Part shown: one piece after another, positions 17,048-25,402 of the stretch
Layout: the number at the start of each line of letters is the position of its first letter
Numbering within the stretch: the first letter of the stretch is position 1
NCBI GenBank assembly: GCA_022448485.1
Contig: JAKUUI010000016.1
Location: 1-38,941 of the forward strand
DNA from: SAR324 cluster bacterium
GTDB lineage: Bacteria > SAR324 > NAC60-12
Reading direction: 5' to 3'
DNA length: 38,941 nt
The notes under the pieces: generated by a model
What the model saw: the letters and a program-made list of their open reading frames with translations, nothing else
The model's database searches: none
Told to the model about the DNA's origin: nothing
Position numbers and translations under genes: made by a program

Positions 17048-18364
17048 TTACTTAATGGAATCCCAACTGGACTGCACATTATCGGCGACTTTTTTGGCAG
17101 AAGCACCGCTCACAAAGTACACCATTTGACTCCAGAAAGAACCGGCACCAATAGAACCAGGCATCAGGTCGGAACCATCGAAACGGAAGGTGGTTGCGTT
17201 TTGCAGAATTTCACCTTGCTTACGCAAAATACCACTGGAGTATTTGCTCAGGTCTACGCCTTTATGTGGAGTCAGAAATCCAGCGCGTGCCATCCAAATT
17301 TCGTGAGATTTTGGATGCTGCAGATACTCCATAAAAGCACGGGTAGCACTGCTGTCTTTGGTTATTGCAAGCAAAGTTCCGCCACCCAGAACAGGGTTCC
17401 CCAATTTCTTCGTGGAATAAGAGGGGAAATAGAAGAAATCTGCGTCAACTCCAACTTTCACACTTTTTGGAAAGAAAGCCGGAATGAAGCTAGCCTGGCG
17501 GTGCATATAGCAGCGAGGCGGTACAGTGAACAAGCCTTTTGGACTGTCTCTGAAATCAGTCGATCCGACAGCAGCCATACCGCCGTCTACAAACTTGCTG
17601 TTTTTTGCAAACTGACCAAAAGTTTCAATTGCACTCACTACACGTGGGTCATTGAATTTAACTTCATTGGTCACCCATCCATCATAAACTGAAGGAGACT
17701 GTGTACGCAGCATCAAATCCTCGACCCAGTCAGTTGCCGGCCAGCCTGTGGCGTCTCCGGAACCAAGACCGATGCACCATGGAGTTCCTCCATCTTTAAC
17801 AATCTGATTGCTCAAAGCAATCAACTCTTCCATGGTCTTCGGCAAAGAATATCCTGCAGACTCGAAGTTCTCAGGAACATACCAGACCAACGACTTCACG
17901 TTCACGTTGAAGAAAAATCCGTAGAACTGGTCTTTTCCTCCCTTGTTTTTGTATGTACCAAGGTCAACCCAGGACTGTCCTGCTGCATAATTTCTCTTGA
18001 CCCAGTTCTCAGTTTTGCTGCCCAAAGGAACCAGCCCTCCGATTGCAGCCATGTTTGCCGCAAGTCCGGGTTGAGGAAAAGCAGCAATGTTTGGTGGACT
18101 ACCAGCCTTGATGTCTATCACGATTTGCTGCTCGAAACTGTCCGAACCAGCATATTCAATCTTGGCCCCGGTGGACTTTTCGAAATAGGCGGTAACAGCT
18201 TCAAAGCTTTCCTCATCCCCGGTCAACCAAGGACCTGAAATCGAAACTGTCTGTCCATTAAGATTCGGACCTTTGTACTTTCCCGCCAACGCAGGCAGGC
18301 ACATCAGCGTTGTGGAAACAACTGCCAGCAACGTTACTTTCATGGCATTCATAAAATATTTCAT
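17048..18364 (-). CDS. aglE: Alpha-glucoside ABC transporter periplasmic binding protein AglE
   Basis: A 438-residue extracellular solute-binding protein of family 1 (MalE-like). It has a Sec signal peptide: MKYFMNAMK, a hydrophobic core, and cleavage after LPALA (residue ~27). The mature part has the GPWLTGDEESF and GSPPNIAAF stretches typical of AglE-type binding proteins. It captures alpha-glucosides for AglF/AglG. ATG 18362-18364 is preceded by AAAGGAG at seven bases (18372-18378, complement), supporting this start over later in-frame ATGs. First gene of the agl operon; the divergent beta-glucosidase gene shares its upstream region. Confidence 0.92.
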   Translation of the reverse strand: MKYFMNAMKVTLLAVVSTTLMCLPALAGKYKGPNLNGQTVSISGPWLTGDEESFEAVTAYFEKSTGAKIEYAGSDSFEQQIVIDIKAGSPPNIAAFPQPGLAANMAAIGGLVPLGSKTENWVKRNYAAGQSWVDLGTYKNKGGKDQFYGFFFNVNVKSLVWYVPENFESAGYSLPKTMEELIALSNQIVKDGGTPWCIGLGSGDATGWPATDWVEDLMLRTQSPSVYDGWVTNEVKFNDPRVVSAIETFGQFAKNSKFVDGGMAAVGSTDFRDSPKGLFTVPPRCYMHRQASFIPAFFPKSVKVGVDADFFYFPSYSTKKLGNPVLGGGTLLAITKDSSATRAFMEYLQHPKSHEIWMARAGFLTPHKGVDLSKYSSGILRKQGEILQNATTFRFDGSDLMPGSIGAGSFWSQMVYFVSGASAKKVADNVQSSWDSIK

Positions 18365-18433
18365 ATCCCAACTCCTTTTCTTCGATTAGCAATTACGGTA
18401 TGGCAACTAACCAAACCGTAAAACAAGGTTTCA

Positions 18434-18463
18434 ATTACTTATCAAAACGTTTTGGATAGTAAT
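18434..18463. promoter_or_regulatory. LacI-type operator palindrome between aglE and the GH1 gene
   Basis: A perfect 12-bp core CAAAACGTTTTG (18443-18454) with a central CG, extended to a 30-bp imperfect palindrome with ATTACT/AGTAAT ends (12 of 15 positions per arm match). Central-CG A/T palindromes are the usual target of LacI-family sugar repressors such as AglR. It lies 70-100 bases ahead of aglE. No LacI-family gene is in the window. Confidence 0.55.
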
Positions 18464-18561
18464 TAAAACACAACTTAATGTAGAACGTATTCCAGAAAAA
18501 TTAATAAGTCAACTCATATTTGATATTTTGTTATTTTTTTCAGGAAAAACCTCGTCAGTGC

Positions 18562-18591
18562 TTGACATATAAACTGATTGAGTGCTAGATG
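18562..18591 (+). promoter_or_regulatory. Possible sigma-70 promoter for the GH1 gene
   Basis: TTGACA at 18562-18567 is a perfect -35. Eighteen bases on, TGCTAGATG gives a weak, extended -10-like TAGATG. It is about 40 bases ahead of ATG 18632. The weak -10 makes this tentative. Confidence 0.35.
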
Positions 18592-18631
18592 AAAGGACCA
18601 GCCAAATTTTAACTAGAGATAAGTAAACACC

Positions 18632-19945
18632 ATGAGTAAATTCCCAGAAAATTTCGTATGGGGAGTTTCTACTTCCAGCTATCAAATTGAAGGTGCTGTA
18701 AATACGGACGGACGGGGACCAACGATTTGGGACACCTTTTGTGAAGTCGCGGGAAACATTGTTGATCAAACCAACGGTGCAGTTGCCTGTGACCATTATC
18801 ACCGTTATCCGGAAGACATCCGTTTGATGATGGAACTTGGAGCAAAAGCCTATCGCTTTTCCACAGCGTGGTCTCGTATTCAGCCTGAAGGATTTGGTGC
18901 AGTTAACCAAGCTGGAATCGATTTTTACAAATCTCTCATCGATTTTCTGTTGAAGAATAACATTGAGCCGTGGCTATGCCTGAATCACTGGGATTTACCA
19001 CAAGGTTTAGAAAATCTCGGTGGCTGGCGTAACCGGGAAACCGCATTCCGTTTTGCCGAATATGCAGAAATCATGGCCCAGTTTTTCGGTGATTCAGTTC
19101 CAAATTTTATCACGCACAATGAGCCGAATGTGGTGGCGTTGTTGGGTCATGGATGGGGCTGGCATGCTCCTGGATTGCAAGATGCCGAAGCAGTGATGTC
19201 CACAACTCACCACCTGAATCTGGCACATGGTTTGGCGGTTTCCGCAATTCATAAAACAGTTCCGGATGCAAACATTGGAACGGTGATCGCAATGCAACCC
19301 GTAGTGGACTGGAACAAAGATTCAGAGGGCAGCGCACGGCTTGACGCTCTTTACAACCGGGCTTTTACAGACCCCGTCCTATTGGGAACTTATCCGGAAT
19401 TGCTTCGTGAAGAGCTTGCTCCCTTTGTGCATAAGGGTGATTTGGAGACGATCCACCAGCCGCTTGATTTTTTTGGTCTTAATCACTACACCACCATGCG
19501 TGCCCGCTCTGCGCCTGGAACTGCAGTTGGAGTGGAAATTCTTCCTCCTTCACGGGAAATACCGCAAACCATCAAAGGCTGGGAGATCAACCCGGCAATG
19601 CTCCACCAACAACTACTCGAATTTAAGAATCGCTACGGGAATCCGCCGATTTACATAACTGAAAACGGTTGTGCGTCTGCGGATGTATTGGATGCCGAGG
19701 GGAGGGTTTCCGATCCAGATCGAGCGGACTATTTTCGGGATTATTTGAGCGCCGCTTCCCTTGCAATTGAAGACGGTGTGAATTTAAAAGGCTATTTTGC
19801 CTGGTCGCTCCTTGATAATTTTGAATGGGCAGAAGGCTACACTCAACGTTTTGGAATCGTTTATGTGGACTATCCAACACAGAAACGTATTCCCAAAGAT
19901 TCATTTTATTTTTTGAAAAACATCTATCAAAATAATGAAGTTTAG
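18632..19945 (+). CDS. Beta-glucosidase, GH1 family
   Basis: A 437-residue cytoplasmic GH1 enzyme with no signal peptide, the usual length for bacterial BglA. The acid/base is E164 in THNEPN and the nucleophile is E344 in YITENG. SYQIEGA (residues 16-22) and LNHWDLP (118-124) are standard GH1 substrate-pocket motifs. It would split cellobiose-like or aryl beta-glucosides. It faces away from the alpha-glucoside operon and is followed by the AglK-type ATPase on the same strand, so the two are probably controlled together with aglE. An AGAGATAAG precedes the start. The true substrate is not determined by sequence. Confidence 0.92.
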   Translation: MSKFPENFVWGVSTSSYQIEGAVNTDGRGPTIWDTFCEVAGNIVDQTNGAVACDHYHRYPEDIRLMMELGAKAYRFSTAWSRIQPEGFGAVNQAGIDFYKSLIDFLLKNNIEPWLCLNHWDLPQGLENLGGWRNRETAFRFAEYAEIMAQFFGDSVPNFITHNEPNVVALLGHGWGWHAPGLQDAEAVMSTTHHLNLAHGLAVSAIHKTVPDANIGTVIAMQPVVDWNKDSEGSARLDALYNRAFTDPVLLGTYPELLREELAPFVHKGDLETIHQPLDFFGLNHYTTMRARSAPGTAVGVEILPPSREIPQTIKGWEINPAMLHQQLLEFKNRYGNPPIYITENGCASADVLDAEGRVSDPDRADYFRDYLSAASLAIEDGVNLKGYFAWSLLDNFEWAEGYTQRFGIVYVDYPTQKRIPKDSFYFLKNIYQNNEV

Positions 19946-20080
19946 TTTTTACCTTCATAAGCAATCTATAATCCTCTTGACAGCAAACCCGATTTGTGGA
20001 ATTCTGCACTGGAATAAAAGAAGAATTTAATTGTTCACATCTCTTTACATTTTTCAGATTCGCAAACACAGGAATAAGAA

Positions 20081-21178
20081 ATGGCAGATGTAAAAATGCA
20101 GTCCATTTACAAGCAATTCGGCAAGACCGAGGTTATACACGGAGTCGATCTAGAAATCAAAGATAACGAATTTGTTGTCTTTGTAGGACCTTCCGGTTGC
20201 GGCAAATCAACCCTTCTGCGTTTGATTGCAGGCTTAGAGGACGTGACCAGCGGTGAAATTGAAATCGATGGCGTCCGGGTCGATTACCTGCCGCCGGCCA
20301 AACGCGGAATTGCGATGGTTTTTCAGTCTTATGCCCTCTACCCGCACATGAATGTTTACCAAAACATGTCATTTGGTTTGAGACTGGCAAAGACCGACAA
20401 AAAGGTAACTGATCAAAAAGTCAGGGAAGCAGCAGAGATTTTGCAGATTACAGAATTGCTGGAACGAAAACCTAAAGAACTTTCAGGAGGACAAAGACAA
20501 AGAGTTGCCATCGGCCGTGCCATAGTCCGGGATCCAAAGGTTTTCCTTTTCGATGAACCACTTTCAAATCTGGATGCAAAACTTAGAGTACAAATGCGTA
20601 TTGAGTTGACAAAATTGCATCGTGAACTGAATGCCACCATGATTTATGTAACCCACGACCAAGTGGAAGCCATGACGATGGCTGACAAAATTGTGGTACT
20701 CCGGGAGGGCTACGTGGAGCAGATTGGAGCGCCCTTAGAGTTGTATCATAAACCTGTAAACTTGTTTGTAGCTGGGTTTATCGGATCTCCGGCAATGAAT
20801 TTTTTAGATGGAAAAATTTCAGGAATTTCAGAGCATGCTGTTGAGTTTGAATTAGAAAATTTGGAAAAGATTCAAATCCCATGTTCCCCCGGAGAAGATG
20901 CAACTACAGGTAACTATGTTAGAGCTGGAGTTCGTCCAGAACACCTGGAACTGACAGGAGAAGGAAACGCGAAATTACGCGGTGAGGTTTTTGCTGTCGA
21001 GCGGCTCGGCGGGGAAACATACCTTTATGTTCACACTGAAAAAGATAAAGCACTGACAGTTCACGCTCCTGGTGACAAAGTAGTCAGCGTGGGAGATTTG
21101 GTGTCAATCGAATTTTCTCCTCAAACCTGCCATCTATTTGACAGCAAGGGACAGGTTTTTGAAAAATTGGCAGCCTGA
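20081..21178 (+). CDS. aglK: Sugar ABC transporter ATP-binding protein (AglK/UgpC/MalK type)
   Basis: A 365-residue ATPase of the CUT1 MalK family. Walker A is GPSGCGKST (residues 36-44), the signature is LSGGQRQRVAIGRA, Walker B ends FLFDEPLSNLDAKLR, and the switch His is in YVTHDQVEAMTMAD. A C-terminal TOBE/regulatory region (~235-365) follows. It probably powers AglE/F/G, whose operon lacks its own ATPase gene, although MalK-type ATPases can serve several transporters. The start has an AGGAAT upstream. The 135-base gap after the GH1 gene holds a TTGACA at 19977-19982 without a good -10, so it may be co-transcribed with the GH1 gene. Confidence 0.9.
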   Translation: MADVKMQSIYKQFGKTEVIHGVDLEIKDNEFVVFVGPSGCGKSTLLRLIAGLEDVTSGEIEIDGVRVDYLPPAKRGIAMVFQSYALYPHMNVYQNMSFGLRLAKTDKKVTDQKVREAAEILQITELLERKPKELSGGQRQRVAIGRAIVRDPKVFLFDEPLSNLDAKLRVQMRIELTKLHRELNATMIYVTHDQVEAMTMADKIVVLREGYVEQIGAPLELYHKPVNLFVAGFIGSPAMNFLDGKISGISEHAVEFELENLEKIQIPCSPGEDATTGNYVRAGVRPEHLELTGEGNAKLRGEVFAVERLGGETYLYVHTEKDKALTVHAPGDKVVSVGDLVSIEFSPQTCHLFDSKGQVFEKLAA

Positions 21179-21189
21179 TTTTTCTGCAA

Positions 21190-22023
21190 CTACGAAATAA
21201 ATTCTGCTTCGGCGGTAACTGCCAATTGAGACTGATAATCCAACACACGCAGTTTCGCAGTATCTTTGCCGTTGAGGTCTCCGGTAAGAGTAAAATCATG
21301 CAGGTCAAAAACCGGGCGCTTCCCCCTGAACCGGAACCTCTTCAACTCACTTCCGGATTTACGAGCAGCAAACAACGAAAGCCATGTTGCCAGCAATGGT
21401 CCATGAACTACTAATCCTGGATAACCTTCAACTTCCGTTGCATAAGGCCGGTCATAGTGGATGCGGTGACCATTGAAGGTCAGTGCAGAAAAGCGGAACA
21501 GTTGTAATGGATCAGAATGCATCTCCTCTACCCATTCACCAGTCATTTCCGGATCATCAATAGGACGAACCTTTGGGTCTGAATCTGTATAAACGATCTT
21601 CCTGATTTCTGTAGCACAGAGAACTTCCATAGCATGGAAATCCCGGCGAATATTAACAAAAATCAACTCACCACTGCTGCCGTTTTTTCTGATGATATCG
21701 GTGATGCACCAAGTCACTCTCACTTCGTCTCCGACCCGCAACGGTTGATGGAATTCATATTCTCCTCCGGCGAACATCCGACGTTTTAACGAAATTGGTG
21801 GCATGAAACCCCCTCGTACAGGATGACCATCTTCCCCAATCTCTTCAGGCGAAACTGATGGTTCTCCTAAGATCAACAAGGCCAGCGGAAAGACTGATTC
21901 TCCAGAAGAAGGCGGGCTGTCTGTAATATTTAATGTATGGTAAAGGCGCGTAGTGTTGACTTCGGAAAGTTGCTCTTTAAAAACTTCCGTTTTACCGATC
22001 CATGCCTCGTATTCGGGAATCAT
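21190..22023 (-). CDS. MaoC/HTD2-like hydratase (mesaconyl- or itaconyl-CoA hydratase type)
   Basis: A 277-residue double-hotdog enzyme of the FAS1-like dehydratase/HTD2 group, to which mesaconyl-C4-CoA hydratase and itaconyl-CoA hydratase belong. The N-terminal hotdog covers ~1-140. The C-terminal half carries the active-site loop FNGHRIHYDRPYA (~residues 178-190) and the GLVVHGPLLA helix. It would add water to an unsaturated acyl-CoA made by its two upstream neighbours. It begins 16 bases after the CoA-transferase stop, with GAGAACGG ahead of ATG 22023. It converges with the aglK-like gene 11 bases away. The exact substrate is inferred only. Confidence 0.75.
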   Translation of the reverse strand: MIPEYEAWIGKTEVFKEQLSEVNTTRLYHTLNITDSPPSSGESVFPLALLILGEPSVSPEEIGEDGHPVRGGFMPPISLKRRMFAGGEYEFHQPLRVGDEVRVTWCITDIIRKNGSSGELIFVNIRRDFHAMEVLCATEIRKIVYTDSDPKVRPIDDPEMTGEWVEEMHSDPLQLFRFSALTFNGHRIHYDRPYATEVEGYPGLVVHGPLLATWLSLFAARKSGSELKRFRFRGKRPVFDLHDFTLTGDLNGKDTAKLRVLDYQSQLAVTAEAEFIS

Positions 22024-22039
22024 TAGCCGTTCTCAATAG

Positions 22040-23161
22040 TTAGTTTTTAGCAAATTCAGCACGAATTGCTTCACCGTGCTGATTCAGGGCTGGTACCTCT
22101 CTGAGTGAATTATCAGGAGAGTTGTCCAAAATTGCCGGCGGAGCCGGAAATCGAATATTGCCTTCCGGATTGGAAATGACTGTACGCCGCAGAACTGGAT
22201 GAGAGGAAAAACCATGCACATCGTTGAGCGTGCCGTAAGCAATCTCAGACTTTTTTAGTTTGTCAGAGGTCTCAGCATGATCCATTTTGCTGAGTACATC
22301 TGCAGCAAAACCATCCACAACAGAACGGTTTTTTATGCGAGAGGAATTGTCCGGATACTGCTCAGCGAAATCTGCATCCTCCAGAATATCTGTACAAAAA
22401 CTTCGCCATTCACGCTCGTTCTGTATTGACAGTAAAATCGTCTTACCGTCAGCTGTTTTGAATGCTCCGTAGGGACAGATCGACGGATGGGCCAGTCCGA
22501 TTCTTTCAGGTGCCTTGCCTCCATAATCGTGCCACAATAAAGGCACGGCCATCCAATCTGCCAAAGCATCAAAGAGAGAGACCTCGATGTGTCTGCCCTG
22601 GCCGCTTATGCTTCTGGCAATCAAAGATTCCAGAACTGCCGACCACGAATACATTCCTGCGGCAATATCAGCAACAGAAATTCCAACCCTACCAGGAGCA
22701 TCCACAGAACCAGTAATCGAAGAGAGTCCTGTTTCCGCCTGAATCAGCAGATCATATGCCTTCATTTTCGACCAATCTCCCTGACTCCCATAACCGCTGA
22801 TTGAACAGGTGATCAGTTTTTTGTTTTCTTTACGTAACCCAGTGAGGTTAATTCCAAGTTTTTTTAAAGCACCTGGCTTTAAATTTTCAATCAATATGTC
22901 AGCTTTTAGTAACATTGAATACAAAAGTCGATAATCTTCTGGCCGGTTCAAATCCATTGTAATCGACTCTTTACCTCGATTGAGCCAGACGAAGTAAGCC
23001 GAATGGCCATTTACGACATGGTCGTAATTGCGGGCAAAATCTCCTTCCGGACGCTCAACTTTAATTACCCTCGCACCGGCATCAGCCAGCCTAGAAGCAG
23101 CAAACGGTGCGGCAACAGCCTGCTCCAGACTCACCACCAGCAACCCATCCAACGTGCCCAT
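22040..23161 (-). CDS. CaiB/BaiF (class III) CoA-transferase
   Basis: A 373-residue class III CoA-transferase. These enzymes move CoA between carboxylic acids via an aspartyl-anhydride intermediate. The expected catalytic Asp is in VGISVADIAAGMY (~residue 170). The N-terminal LDGLLVVSLEQAVAAPFA and RLADAGARVIKVERPEGDFAR match the family Rossmann start, and HIEVSLFDALADWM is also typical. Its ATG shares one base with the stop of the upstream acyl-CoA dehydrogenase gene, so the two are coupled. It probably activates the acid that the dehydrogenase or hydratase then processes. Confidence 0.85.
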   Translation of the reverse strand: MGTLDGLLVVSLEQAVAAPFAASRLADAGARVIKVERPEGDFARNYDHVVNGHSAYFVWLNRGKESITMDLNRPEDYRLLYSMLLKADILIENLKPGALKKLGINLTGLRKENKKLITCSISGYGSQGDWSKMKAYDLLIQAETGLSSITGSVDAPGRVGISVADIAAGMYSWSAVLESLIARSISGQGRHIEVSLFDALADWMAVPLLWHDYGGKAPERIGLAHPSICPYGAFKTADGKTILLSIQNEREWRSFCTDILEDADFAEQYPDNSSRIKNRSVVDGFAADVLSKMDHAETSDKLKKSEIAYGTLNDVHGFSSHPVLRRTVISNPEGNIRFPAPPAILDNSPDNSLREVPALNQHGEAIRAEFAKN

Positions 23162-24321
23162 CAGTACGACCTCGGCAAGCCAAGCACATGCTCGGCAATG
23201 TAGGAAAGTATGAGATTGGTAGAAATCGGCGCTATCTGATACAACCGTGTTTCCCTGTACTTGCGTTCAACATCATACTCTTCGGCAAATCCGTAACCAC
23301 CATGAGTTTGCATACATGCTTCAGCCGCTTTCCAGCTCGCTGCGGAAGCAAGTAATTTTGCCACATTCGCCTCCGCTCCCAGTCGTTTTTCGTCTTCATA
23401 CAAAAGTGCTGCCTTCTCTGTCATCAATGCTGCGGCTTCTGTTTCTGCATATGCTTGTGCAATTGGGAACTGAATGCCTTGATTCATACCGATTGGACGA
23501 TCAAATACGATCCTTTCGTTGGCATAAGCTGTCGCTTTTTTGATGAACCAGCGGGAATCACCAATGCACTCTGACGCTATAAGTATCCGTTCCGCGTTCA
23601 TACCGTCAATGATATAACGGAATCCTTTCCCCTCCTCGCCAATTAAATTTTCTTGAGGAACCCGTAACTCGTCAAAAAAAACTTCCGTCGTCGCATGGTT
23701 AACCATTGTTCGGATAGGGCGGATTGTCAGCTCCTTACCAATGGTACCTCGCATATCAACAATGAAAACAGACAATCCATTGGTCCGTTTCTCTACCTTG
23801 TCACGATGTGTAGTTCTAGCCAACAATAACATCAGGTCTGAATGCTCTGCCCGCGAAGTCCAGACCTTTTGACCGTTTATGATGTATGAGTCGCCATCTT
23901 TTCGGGCAGTAGTTTTCAAGGCCAGCGTATCGGTACCACTGCCTGGTTCGGTTACACCAAATGCCTGCAGGCGTAAACTGCCTTCTGCAATTCCGGGGAG
24001 GTATCGTTTTTTCTGTTCGTCAGATCCGTGCCGCAGCAAGGTTCCCATGATGTACATTTGAGCATGACAGGCAGCACCGTTTCCTCCAGAATTGTGAATT
24101 TCCTCCAGGATCACAGCAGCTGCACTGAGTTTTAGCCCGCTGCCTCCATATTCTTCCGGGATCAAACATCCAAGGTACCCTTGATCTGACAGTGCCTTCA
24201 CAAACTCAGTGGGATATGTCCGTGTACGGTCTTTTTCCCTCCAGTACTCATTGGGAAACTTGAGACACAGGGCTTTTATTCCTTCTCTGATGGCCTTGAT
24301 ATTCTGATCATCGTCAAACAT
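23161..24321 (-). CDS. Acyl-CoA dehydrogenase with isovaleryl-CoA-dehydrogenase-type catalytic Glu
   Basis: A 386-residue flavoprotein of the acyl-CoA dehydrogenase family, giving an alpha,beta-unsaturated acyl-CoA and passing electrons to ETF. FGVTEPGSGTD (residues 121-131) is the flavin/substrate loop and MQTHGGYGFAEEY (338-350) is the C-terminal signature. At the place where MCAD has its base Glu (YEGT), this protein reads YQIAPIST (361-368) with no Glu. E244 in MNAER matches the helix-G base of isovaleryl-CoA dehydrogenase. That suggests a branched substrate, by inference. First gene of a three-gene cluster with a CoA-transferase and a hydratase. No strong Shine-Dalgarno. Confidence 0.87.
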   Translation of the reverse strand: MFDDDQNIKAIREGIKALCLKFPNEYWREKDRTRTYPTEFVKALSDQGYLGCLIPEEYGGSGLKLSAAAVILEEIHNSGGNGAACHAQMYIMGTLLRHGSDEQKKRYLPGIAEGSLRLQAFGVTEPGSGTDTLALKTTARKDGDSYIINGQKVWTSRAEHSDLMLLLARTTHRDKVEKRTNGLSVFIVDMRGTIGKELTIRPIRTMVNHATTEVFFDELRVPQENLIGEEGKGFRYIIDGMNAERILIASECIGDSRWFIKKATAYANERIVFDRPIGMNQGIQFPIAQAYAETEAAALMTEKAALLYEDEKRLGAEANVAKLLASAASWKAAEACMQTHGGYGFAEEYDVERKYRETRLYQIAPISTNLILSYIAEHVLGLPRSY

Positions 24322-24503
24322 GGAATTGTTCGCAAAATGTTGATGCTTGCCATGGCCGTTTTCAAGGCTGATATTATTCCGTCTTTATCTGCCTGTGTAT
24401 AAAACAGCATAACTTATTTCACATAAAGCAAACTGAGAAACTTTCAAAACAAAATATTATCAAAAAATTCCAATCTGATTCTAAATAAAACTTAAAAATA
24501 AAC

Positions 24504-24527
24504 CTGGACAACTCCCTATTTGTCCAG
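24504..24527. promoter_or_regulatory. Palindrome upstream of nagB, possible operator
   Basis: A perfect 8-bp inverted repeat, CTGGACAA and TTGTCCAG, with an 8-base centre, 59 bases ahead of nagB in the region shared with the divergent acyl-CoA dehydrogenase gene. A TTGTCC within it could double as a -35. The half-site recalls GntR- or ROK-type operators, but no regulator is adjacent. Confidence 0.4.
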
Positions 24528-24586
24528 TAAGGTTCGGTAATGTAATCAATAATAGAATCCTTGTCAACTAGAATTTATTAAGTTGG

Positions 24587-25378
24587 ATGTCATTTATGGA
24601 AATCCTCATCCGTGATACTCTGAAAGCAAGTGCACAAATGGCCGCAAGAGTTGTTCTGAAGATAATTCATTCCGAAGAAAAAACTGTGTTGGGCTTGGCT
24701 ACTGGTGGAACTCCTCTTCGTATGTACCAGGAATTGATCCGGATGAAACAGACCGGTGAATTGAGTTTCAAAAACTGCACGACTTTCAATCTCGATGAAT
24801 ATGCAGGCTTGCTTCCGGAAGACGAACGCTCTTACCATTATTACATGATGAGCAATTTCTTCGATCATGTTGACATAGACCGGAAACATGTACACCTTCC
24901 GGATGGAAACACTGAAAACCTCAGGGATGCGTGCAGAAAATATGAACAGCAAATAAAAAACGCCGGCGGGATTGATTTACAAGTACTCGGCATTGGAGCT
25001 AACGGACATATCGGTTTTAACGAACCCACCGGTTCTTTTGCTTCCCGGACTTGGGTCAAAATTCTCAGTGAGCAAACTATTCAGGATAACTCAGTGTACT
25101 TTGAAAAACAGGAGGAAGTGCCTCGTCATGTTGTCACCATGGGCATAGCTACCATCATGGAATCCCGACATTGTCTGTTGTTGGCAAACGGTGCCAAAAA
25201 GGCCGATGCCATCAGGAAAATGATCGAAGGACCAATTTCCGCCAGTTGTCCGGCCTCAATACTACAAATGCATCCACGTGTGACCGTTGTACTGGATGAA
25301 GAAGCGGCCTATTTGTTAACTTTCAAAGATCATTACAAGTGGGTGGAAAAAAACAAACTGGACTGGCAAAGCTACTAA
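24587..25378 (+). CDS. nagB: Glucosamine-6-phosphate deaminase
   Basis: A 263-residue cytoplasmic NagB, which converts GlcN-6-P to fructose-6-P and ammonia. Motifs are LATGGTPLRMY (phosphate loop), FNLDEYAGL with the catalytic Asp, and GIGANGHIGFNEP. Length matches the non-allosteric type, near 240-265 residues. Two in-frame ATGs compete: 24587 and 24596. The second gives MEILIRDTL and has a GGATG seven bases before it, so the true protein may be three residues shorter. It lies 24 bases ahead of nagA, forming a two-gene operon for GlcNAc-6-P use. No GlcNAc uptake or kinase gene is nearby. Confidence 0.92.
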   Translation: MSFMEILIRDTLKASAQMAARVVLKIIHSEEKTVLGLATGGTPLRMYQELIRMKQTGELSFKNCTTFNLDEYAGLLPEDERSYHYYMMSNFFDHVDIDRKHVHLPDGNTENLRDACRKYEQQIKNAGGIDLQVLGIGANGHIGFNEPTGSFASRTWVKILSEQTIQDNSVYFEKQEEVPRHVVTMGIATIMESRHCLLLANGAKKADAIRKMIEGPISASCPASILQMHPRVTVVLDEEAAYLLTFKDHYKWVEKNKLDWQSY

Positions 25379-25402
25379 ACATTTCATTATCAAATATCCA
25401 AA

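Noticed and set aside
17039-17692. 217-residue + strand frame antisense to aglE
   Set aside because: It is a mirror of the aglE coding sequence; aglE has a signal peptide, strong ribosome site and family match.
19977-20005. Separate promoter for aglK in the gap after the GH1 gene
   Set aside because: TTGACA is present, but the -10 at the right spacing (AATTCT) is poor; co-transcription is equally likely.
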